Source of the DNA: Stutzerimonas stutzeri
GTDB taxonomy: Bacteria; Pseudomonadota; Gammaproteobacteria; Pseudomonadales; Pseudomonadaceae
Assembly (NCBI RefSeq): GCF_024448985.1
Contig: NZ_JAMOII010000026.1
Span: forward strand, 1 to 49,089
Direction of reading: 5' to 3'
DNA: 49,089 nucleotides
This document shows positions 36,595 through 46,365 of the stretch, piece by piece. Both the position numbers and the translations under genes were made by a program. The first letter of the stretch is position 1; the number at the start of each line of letters is the position of its first letter. Under the pieces are notes generated by a model. It had not been told where the DNA came from. It made no database searches and saw nothing but the letters and a program-made list of their open reading frames with translations.

Positions 36595-37313
36595 GCATTG
36601 CCCCTTTCATATGGTGTTTGTTCGAGAACGCCCTGGAAGTGGCGCTCGACGTTGCGCTTGGAAGCCGCGATATGACGGCGCATCAGCAGCTCCGCCAGTT
36701 CGCCATCGCGCTCGGCGATGGCATCGAGGATTCGGTGATGTTCGGCGAAGGCCTGATGTGGCCGATTCGGCGTGGTAGAAAACTGGATTCGATACATGCG
36801 AACCAGCTGATAGAGCTCGTCGCACAACAACTTGGCCAGGGTGCGATTGCCACTGCCCTGAATGATCCGGTAGTGAAAATCGAAATCGCCTTCCTGCTGG
36901 TAGTAACCGACGCCCGCCTGGAAGGCCTCGTCGCGCTCATGCGTGCTCAGCACGCGCCGTAGCTCTTCGATCTCAGCGTCGCTCATGCGCTCGGCGGCCA
37001 GCCGACAGGCCATGCCTTCCAAAGATTCGCGGATCTCGTAGAGCTCGATCAGCTCGGCATGACTGAGGGAAACCACCCGTGCGCCCACATGGGGAATGCG
37101 CACCAGCAGCTTCTGCCCTTCTAGGCGGTGGATCGCCTCGCGCAACGGCCCACGACTGATGCCATAGGTACGCGCCAGCTCCGGCTCGGAAATCTTGCTG
37201 CCGGGTGCGATATCGCCCTTGACGATGGCCGCCTGAATCAGCCGGAACACGTGTTCGGACAGGGTTCCGCTATCTAATTGATCAGAACGGAGGTTTTCGA
37301 CGGTATCGAGCAT
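36591..37313 (-). CDS. GntR-family (FCD) regulator of the methylcitrate operon
   Basis: A 240-residue regulator with an N-terminal winged helix ([41 protein letters not shown], about 40-82) and a C-terminal all-helical FCD ligand domain (about 88-215) with metal-type histidines in DFHYRIIQG and [14 protein letters not shown]. It is first in gntR-prpB-prpC-acnD-prpF. Copies of a possible operator lie at -1 and at 37387-37398, so it probably represses the operon and itself, with a methylcitrate-cycle metabolite as inducer. The inducer is inference. Confidence 0.93.
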   Translation of the reverse strand: MLDTVENLRSDQLDSGTLSEHVFRLIQAAIVKGDIAPGSKISEPELARTYGISRGPLREAIHRLEGQKLLVRIPHVGARVVSLSHAELIELYEIRESLEGMACRLAAERMSDAEIEELRRVLSTHERDEAFQAGVGYYQQEGDFDFHYRIIQGSGNRTLAKLLCDELYQLVRMYRIQFSTTPNRPHQAFAEHHRILDAIAERDGELAELLMRRHIAASKRNVERHFQGVLEQTPYERGNA

Positions 37314-37398
37314 ATTGTTGACACCACGGATAGCAATGCCGATAACTTACGCTCAGAATCACCAAATGGTCAATGGACGAAAGTAGATTGTCGACAAT
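37314..37398 (-). promoter_or_regulatory. prp operon promoter with two GntR-type operators
   Basis: On the minus strand: -35 TTGACC (37368-37373), an 18-base spacer, -10 TAAGTT (37344-37349). A perfect palindrome ATTGTCGACAAT lies just upstream at 37387-37398. A related sequence ATTGTTGACACC, matching nine of twelve positions, lies in the leader directly before the gntR start codon (37314-37325, plus-strand orientation). The TTGTC-GACAA core is typical of FCD-type GntR operators. Confidence 0.65.
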
Positions 37399-37586
37399 AC
37401 GGCCTATGATGCGCGAGTGGCATCGATGACATGACGCAGCCGAGCTCAAGGCATAACCTAGTCGGCGGAACGAACGGCCATGTAGAATGCGCCGGTACTG
37501 GGCGCCTGGCGCCCGCCTCGCCATGCCCTCCAAGCTCACGGGCTGCCGTTCCGCCCATGCTTTCCGACTCGACTAATCCTGGACCT

Positions 37587-38123
37587 ATGAGCGCCAAACC
37601 CTTTCTTCTGTCGCTGTGCCTTCTGGCCTCCCCGCTCTTCGCCCAGGCGGATAGCAAAACCATCTATGGCCTGAACGAACATGTCGCTCTACCCGACTTT
37701 GGTATCGAGCTAGCTGCGAAACTCGATACGGGCGCGCAAACTGCCTCGCTCAGCGCGCGCGATATCGAAAACTTCAAGCGCAAAGGGAAGGATTGGGTTC
37801 GCTTCTACCTCGCCGTCGACGAGGCTCATGACCACCCAATCGAGCTCCCGCTGCAGCGCATCAGCAAGATCAAACGTCGCGCTGGAGACTTCGATCCAGA
37901 AGAAGAAAAAACCTATACACCGCGCCCCGTCGTGGAGCTCGAGCTGTGCATGGGTAAGGCCAAACGCAGCATTGAAGTGAACCTCACGGACAGAAGTGCA
38001 TTCCAATATCCACTTTTAATAGGTTCCGATGCGCTTACTCGCTTCGGTGCCCTGGTCGATCCAAGCCTTAAGTACGCTGCTGGCAAACCCGGCTGCATTA
38101 TCGAATCCGACGCTGACGAGTAA
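37587..38123 (+). CDS. Periplasmic retropepsin-like protease (RimK-associated, DUF785/Zn_protease family)
   Basis: 178 residues from ATG 37587. A Sec signal is clear (MSAKPFLLSLCLLASPLFAQA, cut near residue 21). The mature part is a single retropepsin-like domain: the catalytic triad DTGA at 47-50 (KLDTGAQTASLSA), a central strand VRFYLAV, and the second psi-loop VNLTDRSAFQYPLLIGSDAL near 137-156. Databases often label the family ATP-dependent zinc protease, but the visible motif is aspartic. It is first of a three-gene operon with an inactive transglutaminase membrane protein (start four bases after this stop) and an ATP-grasp ligase. The target is unknown; a periplasmic peptide or the linked membrane protein is plausible. 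A longer start upstream is open but not protein-like. Confidence 0.85.
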   Translation: MSAKPFLLSLCLLASPLFAQADSKTIYGLNEHVALPDFGIELAAKLDTGAQTASLSARDIENFKRKGKDWVRFYLAVDEAHDHPIELPLQRISKIKRRAGDFDPEEEKTYTPRPVVELELCMGKAKRSIEVNLTDRSAFQYPLLIGSDALTRFGALVDPSLKYAAGKPGCIIESDADE

Positions 38124-38127
38124 TTCC

Positions 38128-39654
38128 ATGCGCGCCCTTACCCTGCATCTCAAAGTTCTGATTTTCCTGCTCGTCACGCTGGGCATCGCGATCACCGCGT
38201 ACCAGATCTTCGTCCTCGGAATCCCAATCACCGAAGACGAAACCGATGACCTGTGGAATATCGACGCCAAAATCGAATTTCAGGCCAGCCCGCGCGAGCC
38301 GGTGAAGCTGCAGATGTACGTACCTCCGCTGAACCAGGAGTTCGTCAGCCTCAACGAAAGCTTCATTTCCAACAATTACGGCGTGAGCATCAACCGCGCC
38401 GACGGCAACCGTCGCGTCACCTGGTCGGCGCGTCGTGCCAGTGGCAATCAAACGCTTTACTACCGCCTGGTGCTCACCAGACGCTACAGCGGCGAACAAA
38501 CCGCAGCCACCGGCCCGATCTTTCGCGACAGCATCCCGGTCGAAGGTGCCGAAAAAATTGCCGCCGAAGCCCTGCTCTCACCGATCCGCCAGCATTCGGC
38601 CGATGTTGAGACATTCATCAGCGAAGCCATCAAGCGTGTAAACAATGCCGATGATGACAACGTCAAACTACTGCTCGGTGGCGATTCGGCGACTCCAAAC
38701 AAAGCCCGCGTAATCGATTTGCTGCTGTCCATCGCCCATGTTCCGATGGAGCGCGTGCATACCGTTCGACTGCTCGCCGATATGGCGCAAACGCCCGAAC
38801 TTTGGCTGCGCAGCTTCAACGGCGACAAGTGGCTGTATTTCAATCCGGAAACCGGCGAGCAAGGTCTGCCAAAAGATCGTTTGGTCTGGTGGACCGGTGA
38901 CGAGCCGCTGCTAACGCTCGAAGGTGGGCGTAATGCACAGGTGACGTTCACGCTCAACAGCAGCGAGATGAACGCCATCCGCCTGGCGAAGCTGACGGAC
39001 GAGAACACCGACGCAGATTTCCTCGAGTACTCACTTTATGGCCTGCCGCTTCAGACTCAACAGACCTATCAGATCATGATCATGATCCCGATCGGGGTAC
39101 TGGTGATTCTGATTCTGCGCAACCTCGGCGGCTTGCAGACGCTGGGTACCTTCACCCCGGTACTGATCGCACTGGCGTTCCGCGAGACCCAGATTGGCTT
39201 CGGCATCATCCTGTTTACCGTCATTACGGCACTCGGTTTGTCCCTGCGCTCCTACCTTGAACATCTGAAGTTGCAGATGCTGCCGCGTCTCTCGGTCGTG
39301 CTCACGTTCGTCGTCGTGCTGATTGCGGTGATCAGCCTGTTGAGTCACAAGCTCGGGCTCGAGCGCGGGCTTTCCGTCTCGCTGTTCCCGATGGTGATCC
39401 TGACCATGACCATCGAGCGCCTGTCGATCACTTGGGAAGAACGCGGCGGCGGTCATGCCTTCAAGGTGGCGGTCGGCACCCTGATCGCGGCAAGCCTGGC
39501 GTTCATGCTGATGAACATCCCGGAACTGACTTACTTCATCTTCACCTTCCCGGCAGTGCTGCTGATCATGGTGGGCTTCATGCTGGCCATGGGTCGCTAT
39601 CGTGGCTACCGCCTGACCGAGCTGTTCCGTTTCAAAGCCTTTCTGAAGGATTGA
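38128..39654 (+). CDS. Inactive transglutaminase-like domain fused to seven membrane helices
   Basis: 508 residues from ATG 38128; a longer frame overlaps the previous gene. Layout: one N-terminal helix (about 8-30), a periplasmic part 35-310 that includes a degenerate transglutaminase domain (about 180-250), then seven hydrophobic helices between about 314 and 488 and a short basic cytosolic tail. By eye the expected Cys-His-Asp triad reads Thr189, Glu224 and Asn239 (ATPNKAR, TPELWLRSF, YFNPETG), so no transglutaminase chemistry is expected. The domain may bind peptide instead. The gene lies between a periplasmic protease and a cytosolic ATP-grasp ligase and could bridge the two compartments. 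Confidence 0.85.
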   Translation: MRALTLHLKVLIFLLVTLGIAITAYQIFVLGIPITEDETDDLWNIDAKIEFQASPREPVKLQMYVPPLNQEFVSLNESFISNNYGVSINRADGNRRVTWSARRASGNQTLYYRLVLTRRYSGEQTAATGPIFRDSIPVEGAEKIAAEALLSPIRQHSADVETFISEAIKRVNNADDDNVKLLLGGDSATPNKARVIDLLLSIAHVPMERVHTVRLLADMAQTPELWLRSFNGDKWLYFNPETGEQGLPKDRLVWWTGDEPLLTLEGGRNAQVTFTLNSSEMNAIRLAKLTDENTDADFLEYSLYGLPLQTQQTYQIMIMIPIGVLVILILRNLGGLQTLGTFTPVLIALAFRETQIGFGIILFTVITALGLSLRSYLEHLKLQMLPRLSVVLTFVVVLIAVISLLSHKLGLERGLSVSLFPMVILTMTIERLSITWEERGGGHAFKVAVGTLIAASLAFMLMNIPELTYFIFTFPAVLLIMVGFMLAMGRYRGYRLTELFRFKAFLKD

Positions 39655-39657
39655 GCC

Positions 39658-40641
39658 ATGTTCGGTCTGATCAAGACGTGGAAGGCCCTGGAAGCCAAGG
39701 GCATCATGGGCATCAACCGCCGCAACGCGGACTATGTGCTCAAGTACAACAAGCGCAACCTGTACCCGATCGTCGATGACAAGATCATCACCAAGGAACG
39801 GGCCATCGAAGCCGGTATCGATGTGCCGGAAATGTACGGCATCATCGAGACCGAGAAGGATATAGAGAAGCTCCAGGACATCGTGAAGGGGCGCCCCGAT
39901 TTCGTCGTCAAGCCGGCGCAGGGCGCTGGCGGCGACGGCATTCTGGTAATCGCCGATCGATTCGAGGGCCGCTACCGGACGGTTTCGGGCAAGATCATCA
40001 CGCATGAGGAGATCGAGCATCAGATTTCCAACATCCTCACCGGGCTCTACTCTCTGGGCGGACACCGCGATCGGGCGCTGATCGAATACCGCGTTACGCC
40101 GGACCCAATCTTCAAGAGCATCAGCTACGAAGGCGTGCCGGATATCCGCATCATCGTGCTTATGGGCTACCCGGTCATGGCCATGCTGCGCCTGCCGACC
40201 CGCCAGTCCGGCGGCAAGGCCAACCTGCACCAGGGCGCCATCGGCGTCGGTGTGGATCTGGCCACCGGCATCACGCTGCGCGGCACTTGGCTGAACAACA
40301 AGATCACCAAGCACCCCGACACCACCAATGCGGTGGATGGCGTGCAGCTACCCAACTGGGACGGTTTCATGAAGCTCGCCGCCGGCTGTTATGAGCTGTG
40401 CGGGCTGGGCTACATCGGCGTAGACATGGTGCTCGACCAGGACAAGGGTCCGCTGATTCTTGAGCTCAACGCCCGCCCTGGCCTGAATATTCAGATTGCC
40501 AATGACTGTGGCCTGACCCATCGCGCGCACGCTGTTGAGAACCGGATCGAGGAACTCAAGGAAAAGGGTATTCAGGAAACGCCCGAAGAGCGGGTGCGAT
40601 TCGCCCAGGATCTTTTCGGCCACATCCCGACCCACTCCTGA
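39658..40641 (+). CDS. Alpha-L-glutamate ligase-like ATP-grasp enzyme
   Basis: A 327-residue cytosolic protein without signal or membrane segments. ATP-grasp marks: DDKIITKERAIEAGIDVPEMYG (40-61), DFVVKPAQGAGGDGILV near 82-98 (nucleotide loop), VPDIRIIVLMGYPVMAMLRLP, and the metal site GVDMVLDQDKGPLILELNARPGLNIQIA near 257-284 (Asp, Glu, Asn). The start lies three bases after the previous stop, so the three genes are one operon. ATP-grasp enzymes of this type join carboxylates to amines (peptide or amino-acid ligation); the substrates here are unknown. Confidence 0.88.
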   Translation: MFGLIKTWKALEAKGIMGINRRNADYVLKYNKRNLYPIVDDKIITKERAIEAGIDVPEMYGIIETEKDIEKLQDIVKGRPDFVVKPAQGAGGDGILVIADRFEGRYRTVSGKIITHEEIEHQISNILTGLYSLGGHRDRALIEYRVTPDPIFKSISYEGVPDIRIIVLMGYPVMAMLRLPTRQSGGKANLHQGAIGVGVDLATGITLRGTWLNNKITKHPDTTNAVDGVQLPNWDGFMKLAAGCYELCGLGYIGVDMVLDQDKGPLILELNARPGLNIQIANDCGLTHRAHAVENRIEELKEKGIQETPEERVRFAQDLFGHIPTHS

Positions 40642-40688
40642 CGCTGAGGCCCGAGCCGATAGTCGGGCCTCTCTAGACCAAAACCTGT

Positions 40689-42029
40689 ATGCCTCTCTGT
40701 ACGGTACACGCCCTTCCCTATCAACCTGATCCGGCGCAGTGGTTCGAGCGCATCCGGCACGCGCCCGGTGCCGTATTGCTCGACTCCGGACGACCGGTCG
40801 CCGAGCGCGGACGGTACGACCTGCTAAGCGCATGGCCGATCGAAATACTGGAGCCGCTCATAACAGAGACGGGCAACGCCTTTTTTGCACGACTGCGTAA
40901 CGCGCTAGAAGCACTTGGCGATGCGGATGCTCCGGCGGATATCGAGCTGCCATTTACTGGCGGGCTGCTGGGTTTTCTTGCCTACGATTTCGGCTCACGA
41001 CTCGAACGACTCCCCACCAACGCCGCGCAAGACCTCCAGCTTCCGCATGCCCAACTCGGCCTGTATGCCTGGGCATTGATCAACGATCATCACAGCCAGA
41101 CGACGCATTTGGTGTTTCACCCCAAGCTGCCCGATGCAGAGCGGATTCAGCTGATCGAACGGTTCGAGTCGGTGTGGTCACCCGCGCACACGTCGTTCTG
41201 TCTCGGCTCGCGGTTCAAAGCCGATCTGGAGCGCGCCGAGTACCAGGATGCCATTGCGCGTATTCAGCAATACATCCAGGCTGGCGATTGCTATCAGGTG
41301 AATTTCGCACATCGTTTTCGAGCGCCCTGCAACGGAGATCCTTGGCAGGCATACCAGGCGTTGCGCGCCGCATGCCCAACGCCTTACTCGGGTTATATCA
41401 ATGTTAAAGGCGGCGCGATCCTCAGCCTATCCCCCGAGCGTTTTTTGCGATTGACTGAAGGCGTTGTAGACACGCGCCCGATCAAGGGCACCCGCCCCCG
41501 CCGACTCGATCCCGAAGCCGACCAAAGAGAGGCTCAAATACTGCTGAGTAGCGATAAGGATCGAGCGGAAAACCTGATGATCGTCGATTTGCTGCGCAAC
41601 GATTTAGGACGCAGCTGCGAGATCGGCACCGTAAGGGTTCCCGAACTATTCTCGCTGGAAAGTTATCCGAACGTGCACCATCTGGTGAGCGGGGTCAGCG
41701 GCACCCTGGCCGCCGACAAGGATGCGTTGGACCTGCTGGCAGGCAGCTTTCCGGGAGGGTCGATTACCGGCGCGCCCAAAATTCGCGCCATGCAGGTGAT
41801 CGATGAGCTTGAACCCAGCCAGCGTTCGATCTATTGCGGCTCGTTGTTATATCTCGATGTACGGGGCGAGATGGACAGTTCGATCGCCATCCGCACGCTA
41901 CTGGTTCAGAACGACCAGGCCGTTTGCTGGGGCGGCGGAGGAATAGTGGCCGACTCCGACTGGCAGGCCGAGTACCAGGAAACCCTGGACAAGGTGAAGG
42001 TACTGATGGAGACGTTGGAACGGCTATAG
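40689..42029 (+). CDS. pabB: Aminodeoxychorismate synthase component I
   Basis: A 446-residue chorismate-utilising enzyme: with a PabA-type amidotransferase it makes 4-amino-4-deoxychorismate for folate. Marks: EYQDAIARIQQYIQAGDCYQVNFAHRF near 180, DTRPIKGTRPRR near 258-269 (the PIKGT lysine distinguishes PabB from TrpE), ENLMIVDLLRNDLGRSCEIG near 295, and SFPGGSITGAPKIRAMQVIDELEP near 355. As I recall it precedes thrH in Pseudomonas too. A heptamer repeat begins directly at its stop codon. Confidence 0.95.
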   Translation: MPLCTVHALPYQPDPAQWFERIRHAPGAVLLDSGRPVAERGRYDLLSAWPIEILEPLITETGNAFFARLRNALEALGDADAPADIELPFTGGLLGFLAYDFGSRLERLPTNAAQDLQLPHAQLGLYAWALINDHHSQTTHLVFHPKLPDAERIQLIERFESVWSPAHTSFCLGSRFKADLERAEYQDAIARIQQYIQAGDCYQVNFAHRFRAPCNGDPWQAYQALRAACPTPYSGYINVKGGAILSLSPERFLRLTEGVVDTRPIKGTRPRRLDPEADQREAQILLSSDKDRAENLMIVDLLRNDLGRSCEIGTVRVPELFSLESYPNVHHLVSGVSGTLAADKDALDLLAGSFPGGSITGAPKIRAMQVIDELEPSQRSIYCGSLLYLDVRGEMDSSIAIRTLLVQNDQAVCWGGGGIVADSDWQAEYQETLDKVKVLMETLERL

Positions 42030-42067
42030 GCTGCAAGCTGCAAGCTGCAAGCTGCAAGCTGCAAGCT
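42030..42067. repeat. Tandem heptamer repeat (GCTGCAA) x about 5.4
   Basis: Five exact copies of GCTGCAA and a partial sixth (GCT) start directly after the pabB stop TAG. Slippage could change the copy number without touching pabB. A related but diverged GCTT/CTTGAAGC-rich stretch lies at about 42205-42235. Confidence 0.95.
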
Positions 42068-42106
42068 AATACTGTGCGGGCTGGCGTCCAGAGCCTGTCA
42101 AACTAA

Positions 42107-42183
42107 CGTAGGGTGGGCTTCAGCCCACCAAGGCCTGGCCCTGTCGGTGAACTGAAGCGGAACGCCGCCCGGCCCACCCTACG
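42107..42183. repeat. Dispersed palindromic intergenic repeat, copy 2
   Basis: The 77-base element starts CGTAGGGTGGGC and ends in its exact complement GCCCACCCTACG. It contains a nested hairpin GGTGGGCTTCAGCCCACC and the internal CTGAAGCGGAACGCC. It has the same plan as 15843-15933. It lies between the convergent genes pabB and thrH. Confidence 0.8.
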
Positions 42184-42239
42184 GTTGCCGCTGCTTTTCC
42201 GCGTTTACTTGAAGCTTATGGCTTGCGCCTTGCCGCTAT

Positions 42240-42857
42240 TTAGAGCGCCAGCTTGCGATTCGATGCCTTGATGAATTCCTGCTTGAGTTCCTCGAAGGTA
42301 TGCACAGCCGGAAACTGTGGAAACTCGCGGATGACGTTGTCCGGTGCGTGGAACAGGATGCCGGCGTGGGCCTCGGACAGCATGGTCGTGTCATTGTAGG
42401 AATCGCCCGCCGCGATGACGCGGTAATACAGGCTCTTCAGCGCGATCACTGACTGGCGCTTGGGGTCTTTCTGGCGCAGCTCGTAATTTACGACACGCCC
42501 TGATTCGTCAGTGATCAGGCGATGGCAAAGCAGCGTCGGGAAGCCCAGCTGGCGCATCAGCGGCTGCGAAAACTCATAGAAGGTGTCCGACAGGATCACA
42601 ACCTGGAAGCGCTCGCGTAGCCAGTCGACGAACTCGACGGCGCCATCGAGCGGTTTCAGGGTCGCGATGACGGCTTGGATATCCGCCAGTTTCAGGCCGT
42701 GCTCGTCGAGGATGCGCAGCCGCTGCTTCATCAGCACGTCATAGTCAGGAATGTCCCGCGTGGTCGCCCGGAGGGATTCGATTCCAGTGGCCTCGGCAAA
42801 GGCGATCCAGATTTCCGGAACCAGCACACCTTCCAGGTCAAGACAGGCTATTTCCAC
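42240..42857 (-). CDS. thrH: Phosphoserine phosphatase / homoserine phosphotransferase
   Basis: A 205-residue HAD-superfamily enzyme of the ThrH type. It dephosphorylates phosphoserine and can transfer the phosphate to homoserine. Motif I is LDLEGVLVPEIW (6-17, Asp nucleophile), motif II is VVILSDTFYEF near 90, a lysine region KDPKRQSVIALKSL follows, and motif III is VIAAGDSYNDTTMLSEAHAGILFHAPD near 150-175. It is convergent with pabB and divergent from cysH. Confidence 0.94.
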   Translation of the reverse strand: MEIACLDLEGVLVPEIWIAFAEATGIESLRATTRDIPDYDVLMKQRLRILDEHGLKLADIQAVIATLKPLDGAVEFVDWLRERFQVVILSDTFYEFSQPLMRQLGFPTLLCHRLITDESGRVVNYELRQKDPKRQSVIALKSLYYRVIAAGDSYNDTTMLSEAHAGILFHAPDNVIREFPQFPAVHTFEELKQEFIKASNRKLAL

Positions 42858-43042
42858 GGGCCACTCCTTAAAGCAGAAAAATGAAGCGGCACTCTAACGA
42901 CAAGGGCGGAGCGACGCAACGCAGCAGCTTATTCACTAAAGTTTGGCGTAACCGCTGCAAACGTTATTTAGCGTCATAAAGCCTATTTGCTAACATCCGC
43001 GGCCAGCAGAGCGCCCCAAGCGCCAATCAAGGAAGCCGCCTG

Positions 43043-43780
43043 ATGACTCACCAAACTATTGATATCTCCGACCTGGCCGCAGCCTATGCTGGCAAATCAC
43101 CACAAGAGATTCTCAAGCTCGCCTTCGACCTCTTCGGAGACGATCTATGGATCTCTTTCAGCGGCGCCGAAGACGTCGTGCTGGTGGACATGGCCTGGAA
43201 GCTGAACAAAAACGTAAAAGTGTTCAGCCTCGATACCGGTCGTTTACACAGTGAGACCTACCGCTTCATCGAGCAGGTTCGCGAGCACTACGGCATTCCG
43301 ATCGAGATCATGACGCCCAACCCTGCCCTGCTCCAACCGATGGTCAACGAAAAAGGGTTGTTCAGTTTCTATCGCGACGGCCATGGTGAATGCTGCGGAA
43401 TACGTAAGATCGAGCCGCTTCGGCGCAAGCTGTCCGGCGTTCGCGCCTGGGCCACTGGCCAGCGTCGCGACCAGAGCCCTGGTACCCGCAGTCAGGTTTC
43501 GGTACTGGAAATCGACAGTGCTTTTTCGACGCCGGAGCACACGTTGTACAAGTTCAACCCCCTGGCGCAGATGTCCAGCGAAGAAGTCTGGGGCTATATC
43601 CGCATGCTAGAGGTGCCTTACAACACTCTGCATGAACGTGGATTCATCAGCATTGGCTGCGAGCCTTGCACTCGCCCGGTACTGCCGAACCAGCACGAGC
43701 GTGAAGGACGCTGGTGGTGGGAGGAGTCCACGCAGAAGGAATGTGGGCTGCATGCCGGCAATCTGATAGCGAAGCAGTGA
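43043..43780 (+). CDS. cysH: Adenylylsulfate (APS/PAPS) reductase, thioredoxin-dependent
   Basis: A 245-residue assimilatory sulfate reduction enzyme making sulfite. Marks: [36 protein letters not shown] near 47-85, [16 protein letters not shown] near 113-128, and [11 protein letters not shown] near 204-214. The CC and CxxC cysteine pairs bind a [4Fe-4S] cluster, which marks the APS-reducing type rather than the E. coli PAPS type. The C-terminal KECGLH motif holds the catalytic cysteine. It lies next to its regulator cysB, which converges on it. Confidence 0.94.
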   Translation: MTHQTIDISDLAAAYAGKSPQEILKLAFDLFGDDLWISFSGAEDVVLVDMAWKLNKNVKVFSLDTGRLHSETYRFIEQVREHYGIPIEIMTPNPALLQPMVNEKGLFSFYRDGHGECCGIRKIEPLRRKLSGVRAWATGQRRDQSPGTRSQVSVLEIDSAFSTPEHTLYKFNPLAQMSSEEVWGYIRMLEVPYNTLHERGFISIGCEPCTRPVLPNQHEREGRWWWEESTQKECGLHAGNLIAKQ

Positions 43781-43836
43781 GAACAACCAAAGCACTGGAC
43801 GAAGCTGCTGCCTTGACTTGAGGCTTACCGCTACTG

Positions 43837-45135
<1,299 letters not shown>

Positions 45136-46089
45136 TTAGCGGTCTGCGCGCCCAGTAATAAAGCACAAGGCCTGATACAGAGCCTCGGTCTTGGGCATCG
45201 CAAATCCGGCATTCGCAGCTGCGGCCAGCGGAGCGGCATAGATCGCATCGAGCTCCAACGGGCGACCGTGCGCATGATCGTGGTACATGCTCGGAAGGTA
45301 ATCAGGCATATGATCGGTGGCCATCATCATCCGATCCACTAGTACTTCTGGTAACGGTTGACCACAAGCCGCTGCGGCTCCGCAGGCTTCCAGCATGATT
45401 GACCTGACCAGAGCGCGACTGTCCGGATTGGACATCAAGGGTGCCGTACCGGCATCCAGAAGCACGGAAAGGCCGTTATAGGGTAAGTTCCACACCAGCT
45501 TCTGCCAGCGCGCCTGAGCCAGATTGTCGGCCGCGTTGGAATCGACTCCCGCCGCGCGGAACATCGCCACGCCTTCTTCGACCAGCGCCCGCTGTTGCTC
45601 CGGGGTTGCTGCCGACCCTGAGTGATAGCCAAGATTGACCCCGCCAAGCGCTTGATGCTCGACGACACCTAATGCCGAGCGGTGCGCGCAGATGAAACAG
45701 AGGCCACCAAGCAGATGAACATTGTTCGGTAGAACCTGACGCAGCTCCTCCTCGACTCCCAGACCGTTCTGCAAGACCACAACCTTGGCATCCTCTCCAG
45801 ACGCCTCCTCGATCAACGGGGCCAGCTCCAGATTACTGGTGCTTTTGGCACCAACCAGCAGCCAATCGCACTTGGGCATATCCGCCGCGCTGCGATAGGC
45901 CTGTACCGCACCCAGATGCAACGAGCCATGCACCGTGCTGTTTATCCGCAGCCCACCTTGTAGAACCGCTTCGTACTCGCTGCGCAGCAGAAAGTGCACG
46001 TCATAGCCGGCGCGAGCGAGCATCACTCCGTAAAAACCGCCGATAGCTCCAGTGCCGATGATTCCTATTCGAGGGTTGGGTGCAGTCAT
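45136..46089 (-). CDS. 2-dehydropantoate 2-reductase family protein
   Basis: A 317-residue NADPH-dependent reductase of the ApbA/PanE family. Marks: RIGIIGTGAIGGFYGVMLARAGYDVHFLLR at the N-terminus (Rossmann GxGAIG), VLQNGLGVEEELRQVLP near 104, and RWQKLVWNLPYNGLSVLLDAGTAPL near 195 with the catalytic lysine region. It may be the pantothenate pathway enzyme or a paralogue acting on another ketoacid. No pan genes are nearby, so I give no symbol. Confidence 0.88.
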   Translation of the reverse strand: MTAPNPRIGIIGTGAIGGFYGVMLARAGYDVHFLLRSEYEAVLQGGLRINSTVHGSLHLGAVQAYRSAADMPKCDWLLVGAKSTSNLELAPLIEEASGEDAKVVVLQNGLGVEEELRQVLPNNVHLLGGLCFICAHRSALGVVEHQALGGVNLGYHSGSAATPEQQRALVEEGVAMFRAAGVDSNAADNLAQARWQKLVWNLPYNGLSVLLDAGTAPLMSNPDSRALVRSIMLEACGAAAACGQPLPEVLVDRMMMATDHMPDYLPSMYHDHAHGRPLELDAIYAAPLAAAANAGFAMPKTEALYQALCFITGRADR

Positions 46090-46365
46090 GCGGAAAACTC
46101 CAGCTTCAGTTCAGTGGGACGCCTCTAATGGCGCGCTTGCAGTCGCCACCTTATCAACGTCCCAAGGCAGCGCCCAGCCGCCGCGAACGGTCCGTTTTCC
46201 GGCGCGAACTTACATTGAGCACGCCAAGGCGGCAGTACGCCTTCAAGATTATTGTCGAGGCGATGCAATACGCGATAAGGTTCCGCTCCCCGCTGCGCCC
46301 CAACGTTCCGTTCCGCCGCACCGGGATGGCTGGCGGACGACTCACGTGACCCTGAAGAGTGACAG

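Noticed and set aside
39031-40314. 427-codon minus-strand frame across the transglutaminase and ATP-grasp genes
   Set aside because: It spans two genes of an operon in antisense and is very rich in His, Asp and Gln without any pattern.
42030-42067. CRISPR-like repeat
   Set aside because: The heptamer units are contiguous without spacers, so this is a simple tandem repeat. No CRISPR array or cas gene is present in the window.
42943-42972. Promoter candidate of cysH (TTGGCG, 16 bases, TATTTA)
   Set aside because: Plausible position but weak hexamers, and CysB-dependent promoters are hard to define by eye; not listed as a feature.
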